Source of the DNA: Smittium culicis
Lineage: Eukaryota > Kickxellomycota > Harpellomycetes > Harpellales > Legeriomycetaceae
DNA: 10,623 nt
Direction of reading: 5' to 3'
NCBI GenBank assembly: GCA_001970855.1
Contig: LSSN01000460.1
Coordinates: 1-10,623 of the forward strand
Made by a program: the position numbers and the translations under genes. Below, piece after piece: positions 1 to 9,361 of this stretch; position 1 is the stretch's first letter; every line of letters begins with the position of its first letter. Below the pieces are notes generated by a model, which saw only the letters and a list, made by a program, of their open reading frames with translations, ran no database searches and had not been told where the DNA came from.

Positions 1-43
1 TTATGTTTAATAAACTCTCTGAGACAAAAAAAAAAAAAAAAAA
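1..43 (+). repeat. 3' end of a SINE-like poly-A repeat (copy 1, cut by window edge)
   Basis: The first 25 bases match the 3' end of the copy at 778-913 exactly, through the motif aaactctctgagac, and run into an 18-base poly-A tract (26-43). Only the tail lies in the window, so its 5' end and target-site duplication cannot be judged. The direction, with poly-A at the right end, shows a plus-strand insertion. Confidence 0.7.
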
Positions 44-253
44 GGTAGAAAAAAATACGCCCTTTTTGAATAATAAAACTATCTATCATAGTTATTTTAA
101 TTGTGTTTTAAAATTGTTTCAAAAAGTTTCATATTATATAAAAAAACTCACTATCATTAGATAATTGGCAATTTTTTACTAATGTTTTTTGTTTAAAATT
201 TTTTAATAAAAAAAAACTACACATCTAAGAATCTTTATCCACTATTAATACAT

Positions 254-708
254 TTAAAGATCATTCACATCGGAAATCACCAAACCAGGCCCATATTTTG
301 AACTTTTAATAGTGAATACACCTACATTATTGAACATGGAAACCACGCTGGAATAATAATTACTATAAATTAGATTTTTCTTTGAAAAAATTACTAGAAT
401 TAATGAATCGTATATAATAACAGATAGTGATTATATGAAATATTTAATTAATATTTGTTTAAAATAAATAAAAAAAACAAAATTTTGACTTTAAATAATC
501 GCTTTTTGCTTTTTAAGCAATATTATAAACTCGATGCTAACATAGAACATATAAATTCAATTATTCCGACATCTTCATTAAGGTTAAGTATTTTTTTAAA
601 GATCCATTTCTATAATTTTATGAAAAATTATGTTTTTTACTAAATATAAGTATGGTATTTAAAATTTATGGTCTTTACCGTTAAACAACTACTATCTTTA
701 TATTCAAT
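254..708 (-). pseudogene. Exon-like pieces of a possible LAMTOR3/MP1-like (roadblock fold) gene, probably incomplete
   Basis: I cannot identify this securely. Three minus-strand open pieces can be joined with matching phases: about 708-679, ending at a GTAAAG donor; 609-531, preceded by attatag and ending at GTTTAT; and 393-254, preceded by attctag and ending at TAA (256-254). The first inferred intron (678-610) is 69 nt, the size seen in the E2 gene. The last piece is less AT-rich than its surroundings. Its C-terminus (TIKSSKYGPGLVISDVNDL) resembles, from memory, the C-terminal strand of LAMTOR3, the Ragulator scaffold that acts with Rag GTPases on lysosome/vacuole membranes: shared SS, then G-L-hydrophobic-hydrophobic-S. 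No start codon was found, the first piece has an in-frame TAA just upstream with no acceptor before it, and part of the expected central region is missing. A SINE copy lies just upstream. It may be a decayed gene, or a live gene whose 5' exons I cannot see. Confidence 0.3.
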
Positions 709-777
709 TTATTTATTAGGAGTGTGTAAAGTAAACTTTAAGGAAAAAAACTACCTTGAACCAATGCCCAATGGGTA

Positions 778-913
778 TGGAGCTGCTAGAGCTGCGGAGG
801 GGGGGTCGGTTGAAAAATTATTTTTTAATATTTTTTAACTTTATAAATATTTTTTGATAGTTTTTAGAATACTTAAAATTATGTTTAATAAACTCTCTGA
901 GACAAAAAAAAAA
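778..913 (+). repeat. SINE-like retroposon (copy 2) with poly-A tail
   Basis: The copy begins with a GC-rich head (tggagctgctagagc followed by a run of G and tcggttgaaaa). An AT-rich body follows, then the conserved tail aaactctctgagac and 11 A. Head and tail are shared with the inverted copy at 10434-10583. The head looks loosely like a tRNA D-arm segment (ctagagcggcgga in the other copy), and ggttgaaaa lies where a pol III B box would be, but neither matches consensus well, so the parent RNA is unresolved. A possible longer 5' end at 753 would be flanked by aaaaaaact at 744-752 and 916-924, a low-complexity and therefore weak target-site duplication. Confidence 0.7.
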
Positions 914-3900
914 GTAAAAAAACTTGTATAAAATTATTATATTAAGCTTTAAAATACTTTTTTAAATTAATTGAAGAAATTTAAAAGATGAAGATAATTT
1001 AATGCTTTTTTTAAAATTGATAGCTCCGGAAAATTATTTTTTAATCTAACATATTTTTGAAACCATGTTTTTTTTCCATAAGTTTCTTGTTTCTATGTTT
1101 AGAAATATTTATTCATCATTAACTAGATGTTTTTTTTTTTTTTTCGATTTTGAAGATCTATATTTGATTAATAATTTACAATTTACAATTAATTATGCTT
1201 CATAACTAACATCATTGATTATTCATTTCGTTCTTATTGAATTTAGCGTGTTTCTATTTAAATAATAACTTAAAAATATTAATTAAAGGTAATTAAGAGT
1301 TATCTTAATTCACGTTTATACCATTTCATGATTTTTCTTTGAAAATTTTAAATATATCACAAGATCAACATTTAAAAGAGCGGAAAGTATTCCAAGTGTT
1401 CAAAAAGTGACATACCAACAAAACAGAATACTCAATCTCGTAGTTACAAGTTTTAAATTTGGTTTTAAAATATTATTATTTAACTGGATTTATAATTATT
1501 AAAGAAATTCTTTAATATGCTTTATATTATACATTTCGCTTTTTGTCAAAGATGTGATTGGTATGTAAAAAAAATTAAGAGATCAATTTTTATTTTATTT
1601 TAGATATTAAATTTTTTAAATGTATATAAAACATAGTATTATATAGATTTTAGGGCTTGATTTTTGTTTTGCAAATTTTTTTCTTAAAAAAAAGTTAATA
1701 ATTATAATATGAAGAATTATTATTTTTTTTTTTGCTAAAAAAATTTCAATTTAAAAGAGCTATATTTGTTAATAAAATTAGAAAATAATTAGCTACCTTA
1801 TATTTATATAGCTAATAAATGTTGGTTATTACTATTATACCTATTTTGTATTAAGAAAAAAGCTTATATATTATTCTGATTTATTTTTAATTAATATAGT
1901 CAATAACCTGAATATATTTTCTGGGAATCATCTAAATATCTGCGGAAATAATGATTATTTATTTTGCATAAATCTATACAATCTGTATATTTTTCTATTT
2001 CTTATATTTATTTATACCAAAATTTGAGCTATATTATCTTAATTTTATTGGTTATTAAACACTTTAAACTTCAAAAAAACCTTAATAATATGAATTTTTT
2101 GACTTTTTAAATTATTGTAACTAAATTTATTACATGTTGATATTATTAAATGTACTGTTATGTGGTTATTTTTTGAAAAATACAATTTTTATTGGAAATA
2201 ATTTAATAAATTTTGAATATGAATAATATTCCAACACCAGTGAAAGATTTAATAGATTTAATACCTTATTTACCGCGTAAATAGCATTAATATTTTATTT
2301 TAACCCTTATACTGATTATAAATAATTTTTTTAATTACTATTGTACACGATAAATTTTATATTATTGCTAACAAGATTAGCTAACGTTATCATTATAATT
2401 TATAACGATACAACAAAATAAATGCTAATAAAAATATAAAATCCAGTAAAACTATTATAAAATAAGTTATAAGTTATAATGTATAAAATAATATCTCCGT
2501 TTTTAATCATAGTGAGGTTTTATCTAATTAAGTTTTTATTTAAAATTTACAAGTTTATTTTACATTTGTTATCATTAATTCCAAGTAAATATTTCCATTT
2601 CGTATTGAAAAAATAATTTGTACCCATTATAATTATTTTCCAATTTAACGATAATTAGATACTGAGGTAATATCCAGTAATTCAATCGTACGATTGTACG
2701 ATTATTCTGTATTAATAATTAAAATGAAACTTTCAATAAATACAAATAGTTCTAACCAATTTTTTACGTTATTCAGGTATATACTACTCCAAAATTACTT
2801 ACAAAATACATATGTAAAAATTATATTCGAGTATAGAATATATTTCGAATTGACCTTAAAATCCTAGAAAAAGCGTCGTTATTATTATAAAAATTCTTAT
2901 TAAAATCTTGTCAAAAATCTATATATATGAATAAAATCCAGAATTTATAAACATTTTAATTAATATAAAACGACTTTCTAGCAAAAAAAGCTAATTCAAG
3001 GAATATCTTTCGGTTTTTATGGTATTATTATACAATAAAATAAGGGATAATAATTTTTAAATCCAATATTTATTTATTATATTACTTTTTCAGCCATTAT
3101 AAATATTTGAAGCAATTTATAGAACTATATAAAGCTTTAACCTCAAATAAAAACTTATTTTAAATATAATTATTTAATGTGAAAATTATATAATAGCCGA
3201 TTTTGTTACAAAAAATCACATTCTCAATCTATAATTCATAAAAATATATACAGTATCGAATTAAATCAAGTTAAAGTTCTTATTATACATTTGATTTCGT
3301 ATTCACAAAGAAGTGCTATTTTTATGATAGAAAGAAAATATATATATTATAAATTAAAATATTATGTTAGGTTAAATACCCACGATTAATAAATAATCCG
3401 AGCGCGTATAATCTACTTTTCAAACCATTCTTCTAATTATTTTTAGTGCTTAGGATTTTTTTTGATTATTAAATTTTATAAACTCGTATAATTATGTAAT
3501 TTTAATACAGCAGAATTGGAAATATGTACTATTGACAAGTTAAATACCACATATAATATCCTAATAAATATATTTTTCATTTTTTAAATATTAATACAAT
3601 GATAGGATTATTAAAGAAAACTTGATTAAACATAAAATTATAAATTGATAATTTTTTTGTTTAGTTAATAGAAAATAAATATACTTAACATATAAAATAA
3701 TTATAATTTTAAAACTATTATGGCAGTAAAATATTCCTTAGAATTCAGGATTGATAGAAATATATCATAAAATTTTCGTCTAGAAAAATAAAAAAAAATT
3801 TTAATGTCGAACTATTTTAATAATCGCGAAAACTAATATAGTATTTATTAATTTCTTTATTGAATAAATATGAATTTTTATTTTAAAAAAATGCATAAAA

Positions 3901-5379
3901 TTCCGTAATTTCTCAAAAAAAATAGTTGAAAATTTTTCTTAAGCTATCCCCAAAGTTGCTAACTTATCTAAATAATTTTACATAATGAAAAAATGTACAG
4001 ATAAATTCTATACTTTTAGCTTTGAGTCTGATGAGATTAATTTTACTATCAAATATTAAGAAGCGATATAATTTAAGTATTAGATTTGGTTTTTATTAAG
4101 AAAAAAAATTCACCGTATAAAAAAATTTTTTATTTTATATATATCTTTTTGTTAATTGAAAACATAAAATTGCAAGTTTAACTATATATTATTATTTAAT
4201 TATATATATTTGGTACACGATTAAATATCTAAAAAAAATTTTCTTACTCGTCTGTCAATAATTTGATGTAATAATTCAGTGTTTTATAGTAAGTACAACA
4301 TGAAGTACATGTATCTGAGCAACGTTAAAATATATTTTATTTGATCATGATTTCGATATTAACGAACCTAAAAGAAATTTTATATCAAAGATAATTGATA
4401 GTAACTGGTTACATAGATATATTTTGAGGTTATTAAGTGTAAGCTAATATAAATTAAGATAATGTGGCTCCGAAAGATATTTATACATATTTAATACTAA
4501 AAACATCAAAAATATTTATAAATTTATACAATTTTACTTTAAATGGCCAAAATTAAATTATACTGGGCTCATAAACCGAAAAAATAGTTACTAACCCTAA
4601 AATCCAATGAAAAAAGTATTTTTCTGCATAATGAAACCAAAATTTGTATGAAATAACATAAGATGAATGAAATATTTTTAGAAGGATAGTTAATATCGAG
4701 AACATAAAATAAATAGCGATTTAATGTATTTTAAAAAGATTATTTCAGGAAAAAGTAAATTTATTTTAAAGAAAAAGTAAAAAATAAAAATTTAAATGCA
4801 TATATACTATTGATCTATAAATAGCCTGTATATAAATTAAAAAAAGAAAATTTTACAAAATAAGATATTTATTATTATTTAATTTTATACAAATTTTTTT
4901 CGTGGGATATAGTGTATTATGTTATTATAATATCTTTAAAATACCAAAATCCTATAAAAAATTTTGAATTACTATAGGTACATTGATTTTTTAGTTTATA
5001 ATTAAAAAAAATTATAAAGAGAAAGTAAAAGACCTCAAAATAATAAATTTACATTTCTTTCAAAAAAATAATTAAAAAAATTTGCACTTTTAGAGTGCTG
5101 TAAATTGTTATATATTTAAAACAAAACTTGCTAACATTTTTAATTAACTCTTTATATTCATCAAATAAGATATAATATATAAGATTTTAATTTTTTTTAT
5201 TAATAGCTAATTAGTAATAATATTTTTCAAATTATTTTTAAATAAAGTTATTATTTCAACATATTTTTATTGTATTAGTTATTTCCCTGATATTTTTTTA
5301 ATTTTATTATAGCTAAAAAAAATTTCATTCAACACACTTCATTTTTTCCTTTAATCTTTATTTTCGCATTCAAGGTTTT
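914..5379. other. Gene-poor, extremely AT-rich desert
   Basis: No frame on either strand shows a protein I recognise, and no convincing tRNA, rRNA or splice-linked exon series is visible. The stretch is rich in A/T homopolymers (for example a T run near 1131-1144) and short palindromes. Scattered less AT-rich patches, such as 1380-1445, may be old exon or transposon debris but carry no identifiable motif. It is either intergenic space or heavily mutated repeat sequence. Confidence 0.5.
2684..2703. repeat. Short palindrome plus repeat, aatcgtacgatt then gtacgatt
   Basis: A perfect 12-bp palindrome (2684-2695) is followed at once by a partial direct repeat of its right half. It is noticeable because C and G are rare here. 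It could be a protein-binding site or chance; no neighbouring gene links it to a function. Confidence 0.35.
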
Positions 5380-5646
5380 TTATAATTTTAATTTTTTTCT
5401 CTGATTATTTTCATGGAAATATAATCTTATTGTTTTTTTTATTTGAATTGATTTGAGCTTATTTTCGAGTTTTATTTTTTGAAATATTAAATTTAATGTA
5501 ATTAATGTACTTAAGCTCAATAATTCATATACATAATTATTAAATAAATAAAACATGTAAGAGCTATTTCTGAATATTTTTATAGTGCAGTGTATTTTTT
5601 GAATTTTAATATATCTGAAGTATAATTTGATATATTTTTTTCTCAT
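5380..5646 (-). other. 88-codon open reading frame of unknown status
   Basis: This is a long open frame for such AT-rich DNA, starting MRKKYIKLYF and ending NNQRKKLKL. It is basic and rich in I, L, K, N and Y, the composition expected from chance translation of A/T-rich sequence. It lies about 100 bp downstream, on the same strand, of the piggyBac-like relic, roughly where the C-terminal half of such a transposase would fall. I see no diagnostic residues and do not assign it. It could be chance, a remnant of that transposase, or a small unknown gene. Confidence 0.2.
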
Positions 5647-5744
5647 TGTTTTTTTTTAGGGCGGTATAAATAATGTTTCATTTATTTTTTTAACTGTGTA
5701 ATGTATTTAATTAACAGATTTCCCGAATTATCTATAATTAATTT

Positions 5745-6162
5745 AAGCTAGTATGCTTTGATAGCAAAAAAGAGAGTTAATATAGCATTCTTATCCATAA
5801 AAAATATTATCAGATTTTATCATATAGTTTTATTTAATTATTATAGAGGTGATATCACTTTTAGAGCGAGGATCGATGCTTCAGCATCTGTATATTAAAT
5901 TACTACATAAAAGTATTACAATGTATTTTTGTATTTTATTTTTCTTTCAAGAACTTGATTTAAAGTGCTAGGCTGAATGTTTTGGTTACATTTGCTACTA
6001 TCTAGTCTCGTTCATGCTAATACGAGAATTGTCGGTGAACGAATTAATTTTTTTTTCAGTGAATATATCACATATTTGGCTTAAAATACTAATATAATCT
6101 GAAATATTTTTCACATCTGGCATATGATGTGGCTCAATAAAGTAAAATAATCTTATTAAAAA
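5745..6162 (-). pseudogene. Decayed piggyBac-type transposase fragment (catalytic core)
   Basis: One minus-strand frame can be followed throughout, open from 6162 to 6001 and then broken by many stops. Its first part ends RISMNETR, which fits the piggyBac block around the first catalytic Asp (hydrophobic-S-hydrophobic-D-E-S/T); here Asp is replaced by Asn (codon 6012-6010). After two stops the same frame reads Q-M-stop-P-K-H-S-A-stop-H-F-K, matching the family pattern Q-Y-x-P-x-K-P-x-K-W-G-F-K, with a stop where Trp/Tyr is usual. Fifty codons further on, still in frame, comes S-D-N-I-F-Y (Asp codon 5811-5809), matching the second catalytic D-N-F/W-F-T-S block. The spacing between the two Asp positions is 67 codons against 78 in the Trichoplusia ni enzyme (from memory); about nine of the missing residues fall just after the first block. 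The N-terminal third and the third Asp are not seen. The element is certainly inactive. The family call is inferred from motif order and spacing, supported by the TTAA-flanked MITEs next to it. Confidence 0.5.
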
Positions 6163-6192
6163 TTATAAATAATATTAGTTTTTAGTTTATAA

Positions 6193-6376
6193 CCCTTTCC
6201 TTTTCAACGATCTTTAAAAAAGCTAATCTGTTGATTTGTTTATGGTTTATAAAAAATAAAATTGTTAGCTGATATTTTAAAATAAAATAATAAATGATGG
6301 AATAAAATAAATTATTTTTATAAAGCATAGTTTGTTGGATTTGGTAGATTTAGAATAGTTATCGCCGGAGAAAGGG
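6193..6376 (+). mobile_element. TTAA-type (piggyBac-like) MITE, copy A
   Basis: This 184-bp non-coding element starts ccctttcc and ends ggagaaaggg, so its ends are inverted repeats over the outer 7 bases. It is followed by TTAA (6377-6380) and preceded by ATAA (6189-6192), a one-base-decayed TTAA. The left interior (caacgatctttaaaaaag) matches copy B. It carries no transposase and would have depended on one in trans. It sits immediately upstream, in that gene's sense, of the transposase relic. Confidence 0.7.
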
Positions 6377-6380
6377 TTAA

Positions 6381-6575
6381 ATGAAGTTAAATTTTTATGG
6401 CTCCACATTGGAAGCCCTATATTTCTTAGTTAAATCGATTGAGCTAGTTTAGTTGTTTATCGATGCTTATCTTATTATTCATTGGTGATAAATAGTATGT
6501 GTTTTAGCTTCGGGCTTGGTAAGCAAATAAAGAGCCAATTATGTAAAGTTTATTAAATTATATCTTTTTTTGTTC
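6381..6575. other. Spacer between two MITEs
   Basis: This unassigned 195-bp stretch is slightly less AT-rich than the desert. On the minus strand a short open frame (ending near 6478 with KLKHILFITNE) could be an N-terminal scrap of the same transposase, but it is too short to assign. I see no RNA gene or splice structure. Confidence 0.25.
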
Positions 6576-6579
6576 TTAA

Positions 6580-6768
6580 CCCTTTCCCGTCCAACACTCT
6601 TAAAAAAGTTTAATTTAATGATTCGTTAGTGAATTATAAGCAAGTTTATTATTTGCTAATGTTTTACATTATACCAATAATTCTTATATTCTCGGAATTA
6701 ATCAATTTTTATTGAACGCAGTTGGCTATATCTGGTGGTCCAAAAATAGTCTACCGCGCGGGAAAGGG
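6580..6768 (+). mobile_element. TTAA-type (piggyBac-like) MITE, copy B (best preserved)
   Basis: This 189-bp element is flanked by perfect TTAA on both sides (6576-6579 and 6769-6772), with perfect 10-bp terminal inverted repeats ccctttcccg / cgggaaaggg. TTAA duplication with CCC-starting ends is the hallmark of the piggyBac superfamily. Its interior contains no meaningful ORF. The right end (accgcgcgg and ttggcta) matches the left end of the inverted copy C, which makes the family membership clear. Confidence 0.8.
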
Positions 6769-6822
6769 TTAATAGGGGTTAGTTTATACAGTAAATTATC
6801 AAAGTTTGAATAAATATCGATA

Positions 6823-6857
6823 TTAAATTATGTGGAAATAACTCGTTGAGACAAAGT
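6823..6857 (+). repeat. Worn SINE tail (copy 4)
   Basis: The stretch around attatgtggaaataactcg and ttgagacaaag aligns with the tail of the SINE copies (attatgtttaataaactct, then ctgagacaaaa), with about five differences and a nearly lost poly-A. The upstream body is not clearly recognisable, so this is an old or 5'-truncated insertion. Confidence 0.45.
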
Positions 6858-7209
6858 AAATAATAAAATGGCTAGGAAGTATCGATTTGAAATGGAGCTA
6901 ATTTGATTATTCTTTGATGCACCAATGGTTTTTCAATATAATTTATTCATCAAAATCAGACCAAATGATTTAGCCAAATCAGCTAATTAGCATAAAAAAC
7001 AGTAGTTACGGCAAAATAATCTAAATTGTAGTTCGGGAATTCCATTTGTTTTTAAATCTGATTAGCTAGAAAAATACCACTATTTATTCTAGACTTTTAA
7101 TTAAAAAAAAAAACATTAAATAACTAGGTTAGATAAATAAATATAAACTCGCAACTATCACGCTCTCCTAGGTTCATTAAATTTGATTTTATTGATATAA
7201 CGCATCAAA
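6858..7209 (+). promoter_or_regulatory. Upstream region of the E2 gene (promoter and 5' UTR expected here)
   Basis: The start codon at 7210 has A at -3 (catcaaaATG), a favourable eukaryotic context. A TATA-like stretch (aaataaatataaac, about 7135-7148) lies about 65 bp upstream of the ATG, followed by a less AT-rich patch (cacgctctcctagg, about 7159-7172). No known operator is recognised. On the opposite strand a 20-codon ORF starting MEFPNY (7045-6986) is divergent, but nothing else supports it as a gene. Confidence 0.3.
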
Positions 7210-9140
7210 ATGTTATCTCTTAGAAGATCAGTAATTAGATCAGCAATCAGATCATCTGCCACAAGATCCTTGGCAGTACCCGCTGGCAAGCTTCAAGCTT
7301 CAAAATCCCTTTCTACATTAAGGTTTTCTTTCTAAAAACTATAAAGTTTATATTAAAATAAAAGATCATTACTAAAAATATTCTTGAAACTTTGAAATTT
7401 ATCCAATTTTTTTATATAGTGTAAAAAATGTCAGCAAATTTCCATTACTCAACGCCAAAAGAGCATCTTACTTAAGTATCCAAAAAATGCGCTACAGCTC
7501 AAGCGGTACTGTTATAATAAGCATATATATGCTATTTCTCTATTTTTTTTAATACATATTTTTTAAATTTTAGATCTTCCTGATTACAGCCTTGTAGCTA
7601 TGCCTGCTCTTTCTCCAACTATGGAAATGGGTAATATTGGTACTTGGAAGGTCAAGGTTGGTGACAAAGTAGAGCCTGGAGATGTCTTGGTTGAGATTGA
7701 AACTGATAAAGCCCAGATGGACTTTGAATATCAAGACTACGGATACATTGCAAAAATACTAAAAGATTCTGGCTCCAAAGATGTCCCAATCGAAATTGTA
7801 AGTATTTTTTATACCCAATTCTTTACTCTCATCTTAATAATTCATTCATCATCTTTTAAATCAAATAGCCAATAGCCATCATTGTTGACGAAGAGGCTAA
7901 GGTTTCTGCTTTTAAAGATTTTGTTCTTTCTGATACATCTGCTGCAGACAATTCTCCTCCCGCTGCTCCTCAAACCCAAGGAAATGAGCCTGTTACTCCT
8001 GAGCTTAAAGACCAGTCTTTGGCTGCTGGATCTTTCTCTTCTCAATCTGGCGGTAACAGAATCTTCGCTAGTCCGCTTTCAAAGGTAAATATCAATTTTA
8101 ATGAGCTCTATTTTGACTTTTTTGTAAACAACTTATTTTAAATCGATTTTAATTATTAGATCATTGCGCAAGAAAATTCTATCGACTTATCTACCGTTAA
8201 AGGAACCGGTCTCAGCGGATCTATTGTTAAATCCGATATTCTATCAAAAATACAAGAATGTAAGCATCCTAAATATATTATATATGTATTTTTTAAACCT
8301 TATGTTTTCATAACCAAAACTGAAATTTTCATTTACTTAGTGAAATCTTCTCCAGTTCAATCTCAAGCTCCTGAATCATCTGTCCCAGCTGTTAAACAGG
8401 CTCAAACCCCTGCAGCTACTCAAACTCCAGCACAACAAGCTGCTCTCGGATACCATGATATTGAGCTCACCAATATGCGTAAGGTCATAGCTAAACGTTT
8501 GACTGAATCAAAAACTACAGTTCCTCACTATAGTTTAAATATTGAAGTTAATGTTGACAACCTTAACAAAGTTAGAGCTGCCTTAAATGAAACTTCACAA
8601 GGTAAATTCAAATTGACAGTCAATGACTTTATTGTCAAAGCTGCCGCTTTGGCTTTGAAGGCTGTTCCTGCTGTCAATTGCAGCTGGCAGGATACTTTTA
8701 TTAGACAATATCACCATGCTGATATCTCAATTGCAACCTCAACTCCAACTGGTCTCATCACTCCAATCGTTAAAACTTGTGACGCCAAAGGTCTCGAATC
8801 TATCTCCAATGAAATTAAATCATTGGCTGCAAAGGCTAAAGCCAACAAATTAACTCCTGAAGAATATCAAGGAGGAAGTTTTTCCATTTCTAACTTAGGA
8901 ATGTATGGAATTAGCTCGTTCACTGCTATTATCAACCCACCGCAATCAGCAATACTTTCAGTTGGAACTTCACAGAAAAAAATGATCCCTGATGAATCAA
9001 ACGAAAAGGGATTCAGTGTTGTAACTGTTAACAACTTTACCCTTAATGCAGACCACAGAGTTGTTGACGGCGCAACTGGTGCTGAATTCTTAACTAGCTT
9101 CAAATCTTACATCGAAAATCCTCTTACCATGCTTTTATAA
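7210..9140 (+). CDS. LAT1: Dihydrolipoamide acetyltransferase, E2 of mitochondrial pyruvate dehydrogenase (6 exons, 507 aa)
   Basis: E2 moves the acetyl group from pyruvate via lipoyl-lysine to CoA and forms the core of the pyruvate dehydrogenase complex in the mitochondrial matrix. Exons: 7210-7322, 7435-7505, 7574-7797, 7869-8084, 8160-8259 and 8341-9140 (stop TAA 9138-9140). They total 1524 nt and all phases agree. Residues 1 to about 60 are Ser/Arg-rich without acidic residues ([20 protein letters not shown]), a mitochondrial transit peptide. The lipoyl domain (about 67-143) has MPALSPTM at 71-78 and the lipoylated Lys107 in EIETDKA. The peripheral subunit-binding domain is about 200-238 (ASPLSK, then [10 protein letters not shown]). 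An Ala/Pro/Gln-rich linker (about 242-277) leads to the catalytic domain, with the SISNLGMYG block and the active-site motif DHRVVDG (His480, Asp484). Its length and single lipoyl domain fit fungal E2 (yeast Lat1 about 480 aa) rather than the two-domain mammalian form. The product is clear; the exon 1-2 junction is the least certain part. The symbol follows yeast usage. Confidence 0.95.
7323..7434 (+). other. Intron 1 of the E2 gene (112 nt)
   Basis: The donor is GTTTTC and the acceptor tgtcag. The split codon AG|C gives Ser38. The donor is weak, but an in-frame TAA at 7333 forces splicing before it, and the other upstream GT sites checked (7231, 7276) give the wrong phase. A branch-like tactaaa lies near 7369. 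Confidence 0.65.
7506..7573 (+). other. Intron 2 of the E2 gene (68 nt)
   Basis: The donor is GTACTG and the acceptor is attttag after a T-rich tract. The split codon G|AT gives Asp62 and joins RYSSS to [13 protein letters not shown], the usual transition from transit peptide to lipoyl domain. Confidence 0.8.
7798..7868 (+). other. Intron 3 of the E2 gene (71 nt)
   Basis: The donor is a canonical GTAAGT and the acceptor aaatag, in phase 0. Splicing joins DVPIEI to PIAIIVDEE at the end of the lipoyl domain, as the family requires. Confidence 0.9.
8085..8159 (+). other. Intron 4 of the E2 gene (75 nt)
   Basis: The donor is GTAAAT and the acceptor attattag, in phase 0. It interrupts the subunit-binding domain between ASPLSK and [10 protein letters not shown]. 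Confidence 0.9.
8260..8340 (+). other. Intron 5 of the E2 gene (81 nt)
   Basis: The donor is GTAAGC and the acceptor tacttag. The split codon T|TG gives Leu242, joining the end of the subunit-binding domain (SKIQE) to the Ala/Pro-rich linker. Confidence 0.9.
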
Positions 9141-9361
9141 GCTAGTTTTTAAATAGCGCTACCTTCTTTTTTAAAATTTTAAACACTAAAAATATATACT
9201 ATTACATAAAAAAATCTTACCTCTATACTTCTCATTTATCTTTTTGTTATATCCGAATAGTATTTAATTGTTTTTTATTATTTCTAAACTATATACATTT
9301 CTTAATATTTGATTATTTTTGAGCTCACCAAATAAGTATAATAATATTTTACCATTCGAGA
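9141..9361 (+). other. 3' flank / probable 3' UTR of the E2 gene
   Basis: AT-rich sequence follows the TAA stop. Only loose poly-A-signal-like words (aaataag near 9331) are visible, so the cleavage site cannot be placed. The E2 gene and the minus-strand frame ending at 9362 converge here. Confidence 0.35.

Noticed and set aside
455..643. 62-codon plus-strand ORF
   Set aside because: Composition is typical of chance AT-rich translation, it opens without a recognisable context, and it lies over the more protein-like minus-strand exon pieces.
752..775. Reverse-strand ggttcaagg as a tRNA T-arm / B box
   Set aside because: The flanking bases do not form a T-stem, no acceptor or anticodon arm can be built, and the poly-A tail shows the element runs in the other direction.
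2303..2320. ttaacccttatactg as another MITE end
   Set aside because: No matching opposite terminus or second TTAA about 190 bp away, and the interior does not match copies A-C.
5867..5890. B-box-like gatcgatgc and the gatgcttcagcatc hairpin as part of a tRNA
   Set aside because: No A box or cloverleaf upstream; the hairpin has only a 5-6 bp stem and lies inside the transposase relic.
6986..7045. 20-codon divergent ORF starting MEFPNY
   Set aside because: Too short; the following sequence in frame has several stops and no convincing splice partner.
7842..8088. Plus and minus ORFs overlapping exon 4 of the E2 gene
   Set aside because: They are out-of-frame shadows of the confidently placed E2 exon, which carries the conserved lipoyl-domain end and subunit-binding domain start.
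8867..9103. Minus-strand ORF over the E2 catalytic domain
   Set aside because: Shadow of the catalytic exon; no independent signal.
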